Of a DNA stretch of 64,000 nucleotides, positions 21,812-32,645 are shown piece after piece; position 1 is the first letter of the stretch, and every line of letters begins with the position of its first letter. A model generated the notes under the pieces. The model saw only the letters and a program-made list of their open reading frames with translations, searched no databases and had not been told where the DNA came from. Both the position numbers and the translations under genes were made by a program. The stretch comes from Rhizoclosmatium globosum (lineage: Eukaryota > Chytridiomycota > Chytridiomycetes > Chytridiales > Chytriomycetaceae): NCBI GenBank assembly GCA_002104985.1, contig MCGO01000123.1, positions 55,746 to 119,745 on the forward strand. Reading direction: 5' to 3'.

Positions 21812-22681
21812 TTATTGAAATGCGGCGAGAACATCGCTTGTGTTCCACACTTCAGCAAATTCCTTCAAACTCTCCACATGAACACGTTGAACAGTCTCTG
21901 CATCCAACCCACCTTTTCCAAAAGATCTCGTCGCATCCTGAATCAAAATGATACGCGCCATTTCCACCGCCAATCCATCTTCACCACGTTCTCCCTCGGG
22001 TGCATCTTCCTTTGCCTCAACAAACACGCTGGCACCATCTGTCCAGCGTTCCCCCAAACTAGCATCAGCCATATTCCCGCGCCCACCAAACTTACCCGTC
22101 AAAGCCAAGTTCTGAGCAGTTCTCACCACCGAACTAACCGAGACATCTGTCTGCATTCCACAGACCAAAAGAGTCTTGATCCCGCGCTTGTTCAGAATCG
22201 ATTCCAATGGAGAGTTAATAAAGGGATTGTGGCCATGAGTCGACATGATAATCTCGTCAGGAAGCGCAGGAGCATCTTTGTGTTTCGGGCGGCGCACTTC
22301 ATCGATCGAGTAAACCAGCTCGAATCCCTCGGGCGTCCACTTTCTCGGCGCAGCGAATTCGAGAAAGTCGATTGCCCTGACTTCTTCGGCGTTTTGTCCA
22401 AAGGGCCCGAGCTTTGATTCGTGGAGCGGGTGGTCGGTCCACACGGGTCGGTACTGAACGTGGATCACAAGTGGCCGCGATCCTTCGCTCAACTTTGAAC
22501 TGGTTTCGCGGAAGGCCGAAAGAAGCGCCGCGATGTTGGCGCCGTAGTTTGGCGTCGACCTGTCAGGACCAAACACGGAATTGTCACGAAACCCAAGTTG
22601 GTTGTTGAGAACGAGAAGCGCTGTCGAGCTTGCCACCGGAACAGGTGCCATGGTTGCACTGGTGAGAAGGTGGTGTGTCAT
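21812..22681 (-). CDS. Isochorismatase-fold protein with altered catalytic residues
   Basis: Single exon, 289 residues from the ATG at 22681 (a second ATG ten codons later is also possible). The fold is clear: ALLVLNNQLGF, LVIHVQYRP, NKRGIKTLLVCGMQTDVSVSSVVRTA. In active cysteine hydrolases the first motif has Asp (V-I-D), the centre has Lys and the last motif has Cys (V-C-V). Here these are Asn26, no Lys at the expected place near 145-153, and Ser181. All three catalytic positions seem changed, so classic hydrolase activity is unlikely. It is divergent from the Crinkler-like gene, with 137 bp between starts. Confidence 0.85.
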   Translation of the reverse strand: MTHHLLTSATMAPVPVASSTALLVLNNQLGFRDNSVFGPDRSTPNYGANIAALLSAFRETSSKLSEGSRPLVIHVQYRPVWTDHPLHESKLGPFGQNAEEVRAIDFLEFAAPRKWTPEGFELVYSIDEVRRPKHKDAPALPDEIIMSTHGHNPFINSPLESILNKRGIKTLLVCGMQTDVSVSSVVRTAQNLALTGKFGGRGNMADASLGERWTDGASVFVEAKEDAPEGERGEDGLAVEMARIILIQDATRSFGKGGLDAETVQRVHVESLKEFAEVWNTSDVLAAFQ

Positions 22682-22818
22682 TGTGGGAGTGTGATTTGGA
22701 AGTTGGGGTTCCCGTAAGTGGTGTGATTGCAGTGCAGAATTTCTCGTGGGTCCACTTTCCAAATTCCAATTTTCTGGTTCCTGTGTTATTTATAACCGGT
22801 GAAACAAAAAGAGAAGAA

Positions 22819-24298
22819 ATGACGACGAAAATCTCTTGTGTGCTTTCTGAAAACGGTGCTCTCACCGTCTCAACTGTTTTCATCGACATTGCCAACTCCA
22901 CCGTCCGAGACCTCAAGCACGCTGTTTGTGCAACAGGAAGCCCCGATTTGAATCATTTGGACGCTGATAAGCTGCTGCTTATTAGAACTTACCAGGGTGA
23001 TGTTGGTGGATTGACGACATTCAATCTCATGAAGATAAAGGAGGCGCTTGACGAAACAACCTTTGGGAATACGCCAGAACTTACAACTGATCAATGCAAC
23101 AACTCTTGCAAGTTTAGCGCCACTCCTGGAGTCTGCCTGACCTTCAATGGCTTGACTTTCAAGGTTTGGTTGGCTCTGCCATGATTCTCTCGCTCTTAAC
23201 AAACTGCGTGTACAGGTTATGAATTCTCGGGAGAAGCTTTCATTCTTTACTGCATCGCTTCCTGATGACCTACATCATGTGTTGGTTCTGATTCCACCAA
23301 AACCACTTGTTCATTTGAAAGATTATGTTAACGAAACTGATTCTTCGAAAAGTAAACGAAAGACTACAGTTGTTGTTGCAAAGCCCTCTGATGACGATAT
23401 ATTTGTTCTGTACTCTTCAATATCCACAACACATCTAGAGAAAGATGGCTTTTTCGCGAAAGGGATCAGTCTTCCTCAGCCTGAATCAGAATTTGCAAAT
23501 ATTCCACCATTCACTTGGCCAACACCAACAAACAACGATTTCTCAGAAAGCAAGGAATCTTATCTTGCTTATATTTGCGACGTAATCACGCCTATTGACG
23601 CATACAAAAATCTTTCAGTTCTCTTATCCCCCGACGAGAATCTACTCGACCTGAATCTAACGTATCATTGGAGAGGATGTCCTGATGTCATAGTAGCTCC
23701 AAGAGCTTCAGCATCTTGCCCTCGAAACCAATTAGGCCTATTATTCATACTGAAGCCAGATTTATTGACATCTGAAAATATTGTGCAAGCTTGTGCTCAA
23801 GTCGCAGCTGCCAATCTCCTCTTTGGAAACGACTCAGCCCCGGGTCCTGTTGGCGTGTTGACTGACTTGAAGGATGGCTGGATCCTTATTTGGATGGAGG
23901 GAACTGATAAATGTATTCACTACACGGAATATGAATTTGGTATGGATCATCGCCCTTCCCTGGCATTCTCTAACTCGCTTTAAGATCTGATTACAGGGGA
24001 CTTGGAGAAACTCAAACGTGATACTGCTGTGTTTTATATTCAGCGACACTTGAATGAGTTGAATAGTATTATGCATCCGTTTAATCGGGATCAGAAGAAA
24101 CGAAAGCAACCAGATGTGAGAGATAGTGTTGGGTTTGGAACGAGAGTTGGGAAATTGAAATTGAAGCGTCAAGTTACAGAAAATGATAGAATGACTGACT
24201 TGTATGATGAAATGACAGCGGAGGAGATAGAATGTTATGAGACAAGGCAAGCATTGTTGCTACTGGAACAGTCTTTTATGCCACGGCTTTCGAAGTAA
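22819..24298 (+). CDS. Crinkler (CRN)-like protein
   Basis: Three exons (22819-23163, 23216-23939, 23997-24298) give 456 residues. The N-terminus has the ubiquitin-like header of the Crinkler family (ISCVLSENGALTV ... VRDLKHAV ... LDADKLLLIRTYQ) and the boundary motif HVLVLIP at residues 136-142, matching the family HVLVxxP. The C-terminal part contains GCPDVIVAP ... LGLLFILKPD ... ACAQVAAANLLFG ... VGVLTDLKDGWILIW, a block common in Crinkler effector regions that resembles a restriction-endonuclease-like core; the expected acidic residue before L-K is Ile. No signal peptide. Crinklers occur as effectors in oomycetes and as expanded families in chytrids; a role here in host interaction or in self/non-self conflict is inference. 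Confidence 0.85.
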
Positions 24299-24392
24299 AG
24301 GACACTATATCAAGTCGACTTGATGATATTTACGTCAGTCTGCGTGGTAACATCTGCATTCAAAGAATAAAACGCAAGTGTAATATGGAGTT

Positions 24393-25822
24393 TTATGCTT
24401 TCTTCTTTCCAATCTTGAACGATACTATATCCCCATCTCCGATGACAGCGTCCTTCCCTCGTGTATAATATTTCCCAGCTGCTCTTACCGCCTCCTCACT
24501 CCCCAATGTTTGCAAGTCCTCAAACCGCATAACTTCAGCTGCAATGAAATTCTTTTCAAAGTCCGAATGGATCACAGCAGCTGCTTGAGGTGCTTTTGTA
24601 CCCTGTCTCACGGTCCAAGCGCGTACTTCCACTTTCCCATAAGTAAAGTAATGGTTCAGCCCAACAGCCTTATACCCTGCATGTACGATATCATCAATAG
24701 CACTCTTAACAACTTTCACACCATAAGATTGCTTTAAATCCTCCACAACCTCTTCCCTCTCTTCCGCTCCGCCCATATCCGCCAACAGCCCTTCAATAGT
24801 TCCTGAATACCCAACAACAAGAGGATCAGTCGCCCCTTCGACACCACCACGCATCCTCTCTTTCAGTTTCGTGATATATTCAGGCTCAGGAGCTCCATTC
24901 AACGATCCCAAGTAATCTTCTTCAGACATGTTGACCAAATGAACTAAGGGCTTCAGCGACAATAACCGTAATTGCGCAAGCGCGCGTGCTTCATCCGCCG
25001 TCCATGGTTCTAGCGTGAGTGGTCGCGTTGTAGTCGCCAATAAGTGTTGAACGTGTTCCAGCAGTTTCGTGTCAACAGCAGCAGCACCTTTCGACGATTT
25101 CCCTTCCGTCTTTGTCAACAACGCTGAAATCTGATCCGCGTCTTTCAATCTAAACACCATAAACTATCGTAAGTACTCCCAACCACGAGAATACCCCTCT
25201 CACCTCAACTCCAAATCAATAATCTCCACATCCCGCACAGGATCCACCGAATTCTCAACATGCACAATCCCTTGATCCTTAAACGCACGCACAAGATGGA
25301 AAATACCTAAATTCCCAATCACCACCACCACCTCCTCCTTTAGCATTTGCGCTTTTTCGAAACCAGATGAAACTAACCATCAGTCGCCTTAATATTCGCC
25401 AGAAACGCATTTCCAAGTCCTTCACCCTTCGCAGCGCCACGCACGAGCCCAGCAATGTCCATGACGGTCAGGAAAGCTGGGACGACGCTGTTTGGGTTGA
25501 CGTGTTTGACGAGCCAGTCGAATCTGTGGTCGGGGACTTGGACTCGTGCTTCGGAGGGGTCGATTGTGCAGAAGGGATAGTTCTTTTGGAGGTTGTGGTT
25601 ATTGGGTGGGTGAGGTGGAAGAGTTGAAGGAGTTACCAGGGCTGGAACTGAAGAACTGGTGAGGATGTTGAAGAGGGATGATTTCCCAATGTTGGGCATG
25701 CCGACAATGCCCATTTTGAGGTTGTTTGAAGATCGGCCGCTTTGAAGGATGCGTGCAATCTCATCGCTGGATGCTGCTGATCGTGAGGGCCGAGTTGTTG
25801 ACAGCAACCGTTTCTGCATCAT
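24393..25822 (-). CDS. Ola1/YchF-type ATPase, probably mitochondrial
   Basis: Four exons on the minus strand, start ATG at 25822. An Arg/Ser-rich leader ([15 protein letters not shown]) precedes the G domain: P-loop [40 protein letters not shown], and NMSE at the G4 position, the feature that switches this family from GTP to ATP. The C-terminal TGS domain is present ([17 protein letters not shown], ending [10 protein letters not shown]). Ola1/YchF binds ribosomes. The leader suggests the mitochondrial paralog, as in yeasts that have both forms. Introns fall at about 25325-25378, 25160-25205 and within the P-loop/switch segment at about 25585-25640. Confidence 0.92.
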
Positions 25823-25886
25823 TTCTTCAGAATCTCTTTTACTATCTCATTTCTTTATTCTTTATTTAGGTAATTCACTTTTCTGC

Positions 25887-26567
25887 TTATCGTTTGCAAG
25901 CGACAGCTGCAACCGTCGTTGCAACAAGCATGATTCCCAACAAAAACATGTGATGCCTCGCAAGCCCTAAAAATTGCCTGTGTTCAAGCATATGCTCCGG
26001 ATATTCAATTTGAATATGTCGCGCGCGAGGCAACATGACTGGAATCTTTCCGCTGAAATTTTTGTTTGTCAATCGTAGAAGGTAAAGGCTTGGCAAGTGT
26101 ACAAGATCGCTAGGAATTGTGCCGGTGAGGTTATTATCACTTAAATTCAGTTCATACAGCTCATGCAGGCTGGAATAGGAAACCGGGATATTGCCTTCAA
26201 ATAAATTCTGATTTAGAAGCAACAATTCCAATCTTTGAAGGTCGCTCAAGAACTCGGGCAGACGACCTGCAAGCTTATTGTTGCTCAAATACAGATGACG
26301 TAATACTGTCAAGTTCGTGAAGGACGTGGGAACGTTTCCCGGAAGCTCGTTGCCATTTAATTGCAATATCTCCAATAGTGAAAGTTCGCCTAATTCTGAT
26401 GGAATAAATCCTGAAAGACTGTTTTCGGATAGATCCAATAATACTAGTGTTGAATTTAAAGTCGCATCAGGTTCGATTCCATCAAAATGAATAAAAATTG
26501 AAACTTTGTTCTTCACATATTCAACTTCCAAAATAAGCGCCAAGACTCTTCCTTTCGTCCCTTCCAT
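25887..26567 (-). pseudogene. Orphan leucine-rich-repeat tail, probably 5'-truncated
   Basis: An open frame encodes five to six plant-type LRRs (LVLLDLSENSLSGFIPSELG, NGNELPGNVP, LYLSNNKLAGRLPE, LNLSDNNLTGTIPSDL) and a C-terminal hydrophobic segment (MFLLGIMLVATTVAAVA) that could be a membrane helix. There is no ATG between the stop of the neighbouring regulator (26513) and the LRRs; the only in-frame ATG (26567) lies inside the regulator's 3' end in another frame and gives no signal peptide. It looks like the 3' part of an LRR surface protein cut off by rearrangement. An unrecognised upstream exon remains possible. Confidence 0.6.
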
Positions 26568-28566
26568 AAATGATTTCTCCCATGGCCTATTTCCAGACCT
26601 AAGAATCCCATGTAGCACCACGGATCAAAAACTGCTTTTGAATCTTCAGCATCGAGCTTCAGCGAGCTAATTCCCAGTTCGATGATTTCTTCAGAATGAT
26701 TTTCGGATGATCCCACCAGTCGTCCACCTACAGCAATTAATTCCACTTCCTCCAACATCACTTCCATCGCCTTTACAATCGGCGCATTTTGGCTCTTCAT
26801 ACCCATTCGCTTCTTCACTTCCAACAAATATCTCAACCGATCCCTCAGCAATTCGTTGTTGAAACCTTGCAACGAAGCTAACGTGATCCACTGTGTATCC
26901 ATTCGACACGCCACAAACCATAACACAATAAAAGCTTCAAATATGGCAAGAGAGCTTCCTGCGATAGTGTACAGTTCCCGTTCATTCTCTGGAACTCGAT
27001 TCTCTCCCACTCCTCTTTCCATTTTGTCAAAACATCTAACGAGAGACGATATCCTCACTGCAGCGTCAATACATCGACTTGTTGCATTCAAAATGATTCC
27101 TTGCTGCTCGTCACTGAGATATATGGGTCTGCTGGATCGACAGCAGGTCAAAACCATGATAGGCCTGTAAAACACAGAAATTGTCGAATGGAAAATCGAG
27201 TTGATGCTGAACAGTTTCAGCTGGTGTTTGGATACCTCTTCCGTGAATTGTATTTGGTCCACGATAGATATCTTGACTGCATCATCAAATTGAAGGAGGT
27301 GTTGACGAGGTATTGAGGCATGAAGTGAGAGCAAGCGGTCTGTAGCCGGTCCTCCGTTTCTTGCCTTCATTAACAAGTCATGAACAGAATTCGGTGGAAA
27401 CGAGTAGTATTTTCGGATTGTCCCAATCAGACTCATTAGCTCGGCTTCAAACTTGGCAACCACAGGAAACCCTGGACTAAAGTGCTTGAAGACTGGATGT
27501 GGATCAAAAACTTGCGAGGGCACTTTGACACGATCGCTGATGAGGTTAAGCTCAAGTGGATCAGGGGAATATGATCGAGCAATGCAATATTGACCATGCA
27601 ACATACAAAATACCCTCGTACGTTCTTCTTTCTGTCGAGCACTAAGGTGAAACAGCCAAGGCGAATCATCTGGATCAACGTCCATTTTCAATTCAAGAAG
27701 CATCTTTAATGCAGAAGGTGCTCTCCGAGCTCTTGTTCGCCCATATCTAAGAAATTAAACGTTTCGTCAGTCGAGCAGTTTTCAGTACTTTCCACAAATA
27801 CCTCTTGCATGAACGTGCATTAAAAAGTATGACATAACGACATCAACAGATGGGCTAGAGTCCACACGATAAAACGCCTTTCGTGCTCGTCGGTAGTACT
27901 TCAGTTCCAAATTATCTTCGGCGCCTTCAGATTGTTTTAAGTTTGCCTTTGAGGCTCGGTAACAGAGAATCAACCTTAAAGAAAGTTAGCATCTCTATTA
28001 GACTTATGACATCTCCTCACCGCCAAACAGCAGGTCTATGGAAGTAATTTTGCAAAAGACTTTCAATATCAATCATAGAGTTCAATTTGATTGATCCATC
28101 AGATCTGTTTGTAAAGTGATTGCAAATGAGAATCCAATCACTGACTGTTGGAAGGAGATCTGGATCTTCCAGCTGCATCTCAGGATCTTCGAAGTCCGCC
28201 AGAGGTGCTTCAAAGGCAGTCATGTAATTTTGGAGCACAGCATTGATCCGATTATGATGTGATGGCATTTGATTGTTCCAGCTGAGGATGTCCAATTTGA
28301 ATGTGTCAGGAGTCCGCATAAAAGCACTGGAGTTAAGTGAGTTAAGTGCCTCGGAATCATAGATTGGCTCTTTATCAAGAGATCTTTTAAATAATGGATG
28401 TTAATACAGTGTGCTGAACTCACAGTGATGGATCATTAATGTACACACATGCCACTCCTTTTGCTTTGCAGCTGATGCAACCGTCCTTGTCCTTGGAGCA
28501 TCCCTTCTTAAGTCTTCGACATTCATCGCATCGTTTGAATCTTGACAAACTGGATCTTTCGTTCAT
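26513..28566 (-). CDS. Zn2Cys6 regulator, paralog 1 (frame break near 27715)
   Basis: Four exons. The first encodes MNERSSLSRFKR then the cluster CDECRRLKKGC and CISCKAKGVAC (C-x2-C-x6-C-x6-C-x2-C-x6-C) and ends at NDPSL. An intron at about 27975-28021 splits PAVWR and LILCY. The last exon holds the long regulatory domain (VDPDDSPWLFHLSARQKEE) and ends ESWRLFWKLNM. At the start of that exon the homologous GEQELGEH segment and the ALKMLLELKMD segment lie in different frames (about 27715), so the copy may be inactive or contain a base error. It would bind DNA in the nucleus; targets are unknown. Confidence 0.75.
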
Positions 28567-28747
28567 TGTTTGTTTGATTCGATCTTAAGTTTGTCACCGC
28601 CACAAATATTGTGGCTTTCAAAACCTTTCCACCAATTTCAATTGGCATCCGCATTGACACTATATGAAAGTTATGGATTGGAATGAAAATTGATAGAGAT
28701 CAGCAGGCGGCGTGATAAGAAATAAAATATTTACAACTAATACAATA

Positions 28748-30790
28748 TCATGAATATAACTTCCAGAACAACCTCCACGATTCTTCTTTCCTCCCTCTCC
28801 ATTTCAGATTTCGCAAAGCACCGATTTCTAGCCCAAGGAATCCCATAAAACACCAAGGATCTGTAATTGACACTCTATCACTTCCAATTGAAATTGCCGT
28901 CATTCCCAACTCAATCGATTCCAGGTCTTCTTGATTGCTTGACTTGACATCCATTACACCTCCAGCCTCGTTAACCTCACTCAGCATCGCTTCCATGGCC
29001 CGCACGAAATGCTCATGCAACCGAAACACGCCCAACACTTTCTTGATTTCAAAAACACGTCGCATTCGATCTCGCAGCGCGTTATCATTAAACCCTTCCA
29101 ATCCAGCCAAAGAAACCCACTCCCGATCCATTCTACATGCAACAAACCAAAGCGTAATGTACGCTTCAAACAGAGGCAACGTCCCGCCTTCAATCGAGAA
29201 CAAATACGCAGAATCTTCAGGAACTCGTGCTTTACCCTCCCCGAATTCAATCGCCTCAAAAAACAAAAGGATCGAAGTGATTCTCCATGCTGATTCGACG
29301 CATCGCTTGATTGCATTTAAAATCATATTTCTGCGCTCTTCGCAAAGGTATTTAGGTTGACTTGCGCGAACACTGGTTAGGAACATGATGGGGCGATAGA
29401 ATACAGAGATGCTTGAATGATAATACATATTGATACCAAACAGCCGGCCGTGGACGCGTGTAATTTGTGCTATAAAGAGATTTTCTTCTTCTGTGGTTAT
29501 CGTCACTGGATCTTCAAATTGGAGGATAAAATCAAACGGTATCGAAGAATTTAGAGATAAATATCGGTCCGTCAATGGTCCTCCAGATCGTATCGTTGTA
29601 AACATCTCATCGATTGAACGAGGAGGTGAGGCAAAACGCTGTCGAATGCTTCCGATCAGGTTCATGAGTTCTGATTCAAATTTCTCAACCAAGTGATATG
29701 CAGTACTTCGTTCGCTAAAAACAGGATATGGATCAAACACTTGAGACGGTAGTTTGACTTTGTCTCCCATAAGATCCAGCTGAAAAGGCTCAGGTAAATA
29801 TGACAATGTGATACAATACTGGCTATAGAGTTCCCAGAATATTCTCCGTCGTTCTTCTTTCTGCCGAGGACTTAGATGCGAGAGCCATGGTGAATCGTCT
29901 GGATCCATATTCATTTTCAACTCAACTAGCATTTTAAGTGCCGCATTCAAACATTGATCGGACAGAGAGTGTTCCCCAATGTCTGTTAGTTGTTGTTAAT
30001 ACCCTATAACAATCCCATGAATATCCCCACCTCGAGCATGAATATGCATGAAATAATATGACAGAATCAAATCCGTCGACGGTTTCGTATCAGCTCTAAA
30101 GAACGCCTTTCTAGCACGTCTGAAATAATACAACGTTGTCCGATCGTCTGGCTGTTCCGACCACTTGAATTGCCTCTTTAACGCATTATGACACAGAATA
30201 AATCGCAGAATAGCTGGTTTTTGAAAGTATTCCCGGAGTAAGCTTTCGACATCCATAAATAGACTGAGGGGAAAGCTTGTGCCATCATCTGAATAGTAAT
30301 TGAATACTAAAAGCCAGTCTTCAAATGTTGGCATGAGGTCAGGGTCTTCTAACGATGTGTCAGGACCAATGAGTTCATCAAGTGGAGTTTCCATGGCTGT
30401 CAAGTAATGCTTTAAAGTGGAGGCGTGGGAGTGCCATGCATTCGTATCGAGTTCCATGAGATTCGCATCAGAGTATTGGCTGAATGGCGAAAGGCTCAGT
30501 GGAGCGGCTGAAGGAGCAGACACCCAATATTGCGGAACTGGCATGGCAGACGCATCACGCATTATGAGCTCTTGTTTCAAAGCCTTTCTATTGGCCATAA
30601 ACGGTATGAGATCCATCGATAACAAAAGTAAGACTTACGGAGGAGGAGGGTTTAAGTAAACGCACTGGATTCCCTTTTGTTTACAACTGACACATCCATC
30701 AGGGTCCTTTGAGCAGGCTTTAAAGCTGCGTCGACACTCTTCGCAGTTCTTGACTTTGGGCAGCCGGGGAGACGGAATGTATGGTTTCAT
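28748..30790 (-). CDS. Zn2Cys6 regulator, paralog 2
   Basis: Three exons, ATG at 30790. The cluster reads CEECRRSFKAC plus CVSCKQKGIQC, then VYLNPPPP at the exon end. Exon 2 runs from KALKQELIMRD through LEDPDLMPTFEDWLLVFNYY to HIHARG without the intron that splits KPAILR in paralogs 1, 3, 4 and 5. Exon 3 begins DIGEHSLSDQCLNAALKM and ends ESWRLFWKLYS. All joins stay in frame. The conserved DPDL(M/L)PTF motif just after the cluster marks the family. The gene ends 181 bp from the start of paralog 1, same strand. Confidence 0.88.
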
Positions 30791-30896
30791 TATGAAACAG
30801 TATGGGTCAAAAATCAGATAAGCACTCAATGCAAAAGCCTCAATCACACTATGGAAAGCCAATTATCAAATACAGTTTATTCATATGAAGCCATTC

Positions 30897-32366
30897 TCAA
30901 TCAGTCTTTTCCTTCTCCTCACCAAAACGTGCACGAATCCAAGGAGCACTTGAGAGTGAGAGGACACCCACTCCTAAACCAGCTACCACCATTCCGACCA
31001 CAAATTCATCAGTAACAAGAATTTTGGCTGCACCAACAGTTACAAGTGCCAATGCGACAGCTTCAGCTGCCCAAATGTACACATCCAACGGATTCTTTGT
31101 TGGTTCACCACCACGTCTCTGTTGAACACCTTCAAGTGGATTCCAAGGGTACCAATAAGTCACAACTGCCGCCCACACCAATGTCGCGACATATCCACCT
31201 ACAACCCACCACCAAGCGCTGCTCAACAACTTCTTGAACATTGTTCCCGCGTCAGTCTCGGCCGTATTCTCATACAATCCCATCTTGTACCCATTTTTCA
31301 TAACATACACCCCAATCACATTATTCTCTTCGAGTTTTCCAACGACAGCAGCACCTTGTTCCGGAGACGCAACAATAGCCTGATACTTGACACGAATATC
31401 ACCAGCAGCACATTGTCCAAACAGTCCATTCACAACATCCGCGATTTGGTAGTCCAACAAACTGCCTTCAAGAGCCATACCAGCGGCACGGAGGAACGTG
31501 GCTGTGTTTGTAGCTTCGTAGGGAGAGTAAAAGTATCCGTCGCCAACGTACTTGAAGCCGTGCTCGATTGCGGCTGAGGAAGTTTCGGTCATACTATCTA
31601 ATTGCGACGCGGAGTAGCGCTTTCGTGTTGACCAACCTTCATTGGCGTTTTGGAGGACAGACGGGCGGACTGTGTACTCTCCGAGGGTGAGTTTTGAAGT
31701 AGTCTGGGTCTTTGATGGGTAAGGATCCCGTTGAGGGTTGTAATGAGCGGCAGGCTGGTCAAAGAAGAAGGAGTTGATGGGGTAGGAATACCAGCCCTTA
31801 TTATAATAGTACGTTGTGGTTGTGACAGTGTGTTCGTTTCCGTCTTCGTCTCTCTCAGTTCGTGAATCCTGTTGGGTGAATTCTTGCCACTGTTTTATTT
31901 TCCAATAAAACAGTTTAACGGTTACAAATCGGTTTAAAGAGGGAATGAGTCAGACTCACCTGGCAATATTCGGTGCTTCGCTTTACTCGAACGGCATTTG
32001 GGAAGTCGAGGCCGAAGCTTTGATCAGAAATGAGATCTGGTTGGACCGAATGCGAAGAGGCAAAGACGAGCGATCCAACTTTGGTTGTGGGTGTGGCTGG
32101 AACCACTTTGACAAGGGCCTGTGCATTGAATACCTTCTTTAGTACCCCAAACTACTTATTACTACACAAAGATATAGCACCTCAGCCACGGCAGCCTGGG
32201 TCTCGGCCTGGCTCTGCTCCAAATACGCAAGAACAAGTGGAACAGATACGATCGCAGCTAGCTTAAACACAGTTGTGATGAATCGTCCAACTGGATGAAT
32301 TGGCCGCTCTTCTTGTCCGGCCTTGCGATATCGGTGCGTGGTGTATGTTCTTCCTGTACGGAACAT
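30897..32366 (-). CDS. TMEM43 (LUMA)-family membrane protein
   Basis: Three exons with introns of about 40 and 75 nt; the first intron ends TACTAAAG, a yeast-like branch site. One N-terminal membrane helix (FKLAAIVSVPLVLAYLEQ), a large lumenal region with TTTTYYYNKGWYSYPINS ... FDQ and AGDIRVKYQAI, then three to four C-terminal helices (SAWWWVVGGYVATLVWAAVV, AVALALVTVGAAKIL, VVGMVVAGLGVGVLSL). The topology and the YxYNxxW...INSxxFD and GD(I/L)RV motifs match TMEM43, an inner-nuclear-membrane/ER protein. A direct role in the fungus is not known. The ATG at 32366 is the first in frame. Confidence 0.82.
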
Positions 32367-32645
32367 GTTTGTTTTCGTGGAAGTTTCTCGCACTCAAGAA
32401 TTCCCACGAAAACGTTCCACAGTCCTACAAATAACAGGACGGGTTGAAACATGAATTTACCCTTAGCCTTTTCGAATTTATGTCAAATTCGAACGATTAT
32501 GAAATTAAACCGAGTTTGGTTGGTAACGAAGAGGTATTGTCAGAGCCAATCATTCAGGCCAAATCACCCTGAAAAGAATATAGCTGTATTTATTTAAAAA
32601 TGATGCTACTCCCAACACTTTCAATTACTTCAGAAATGCCCAAAT

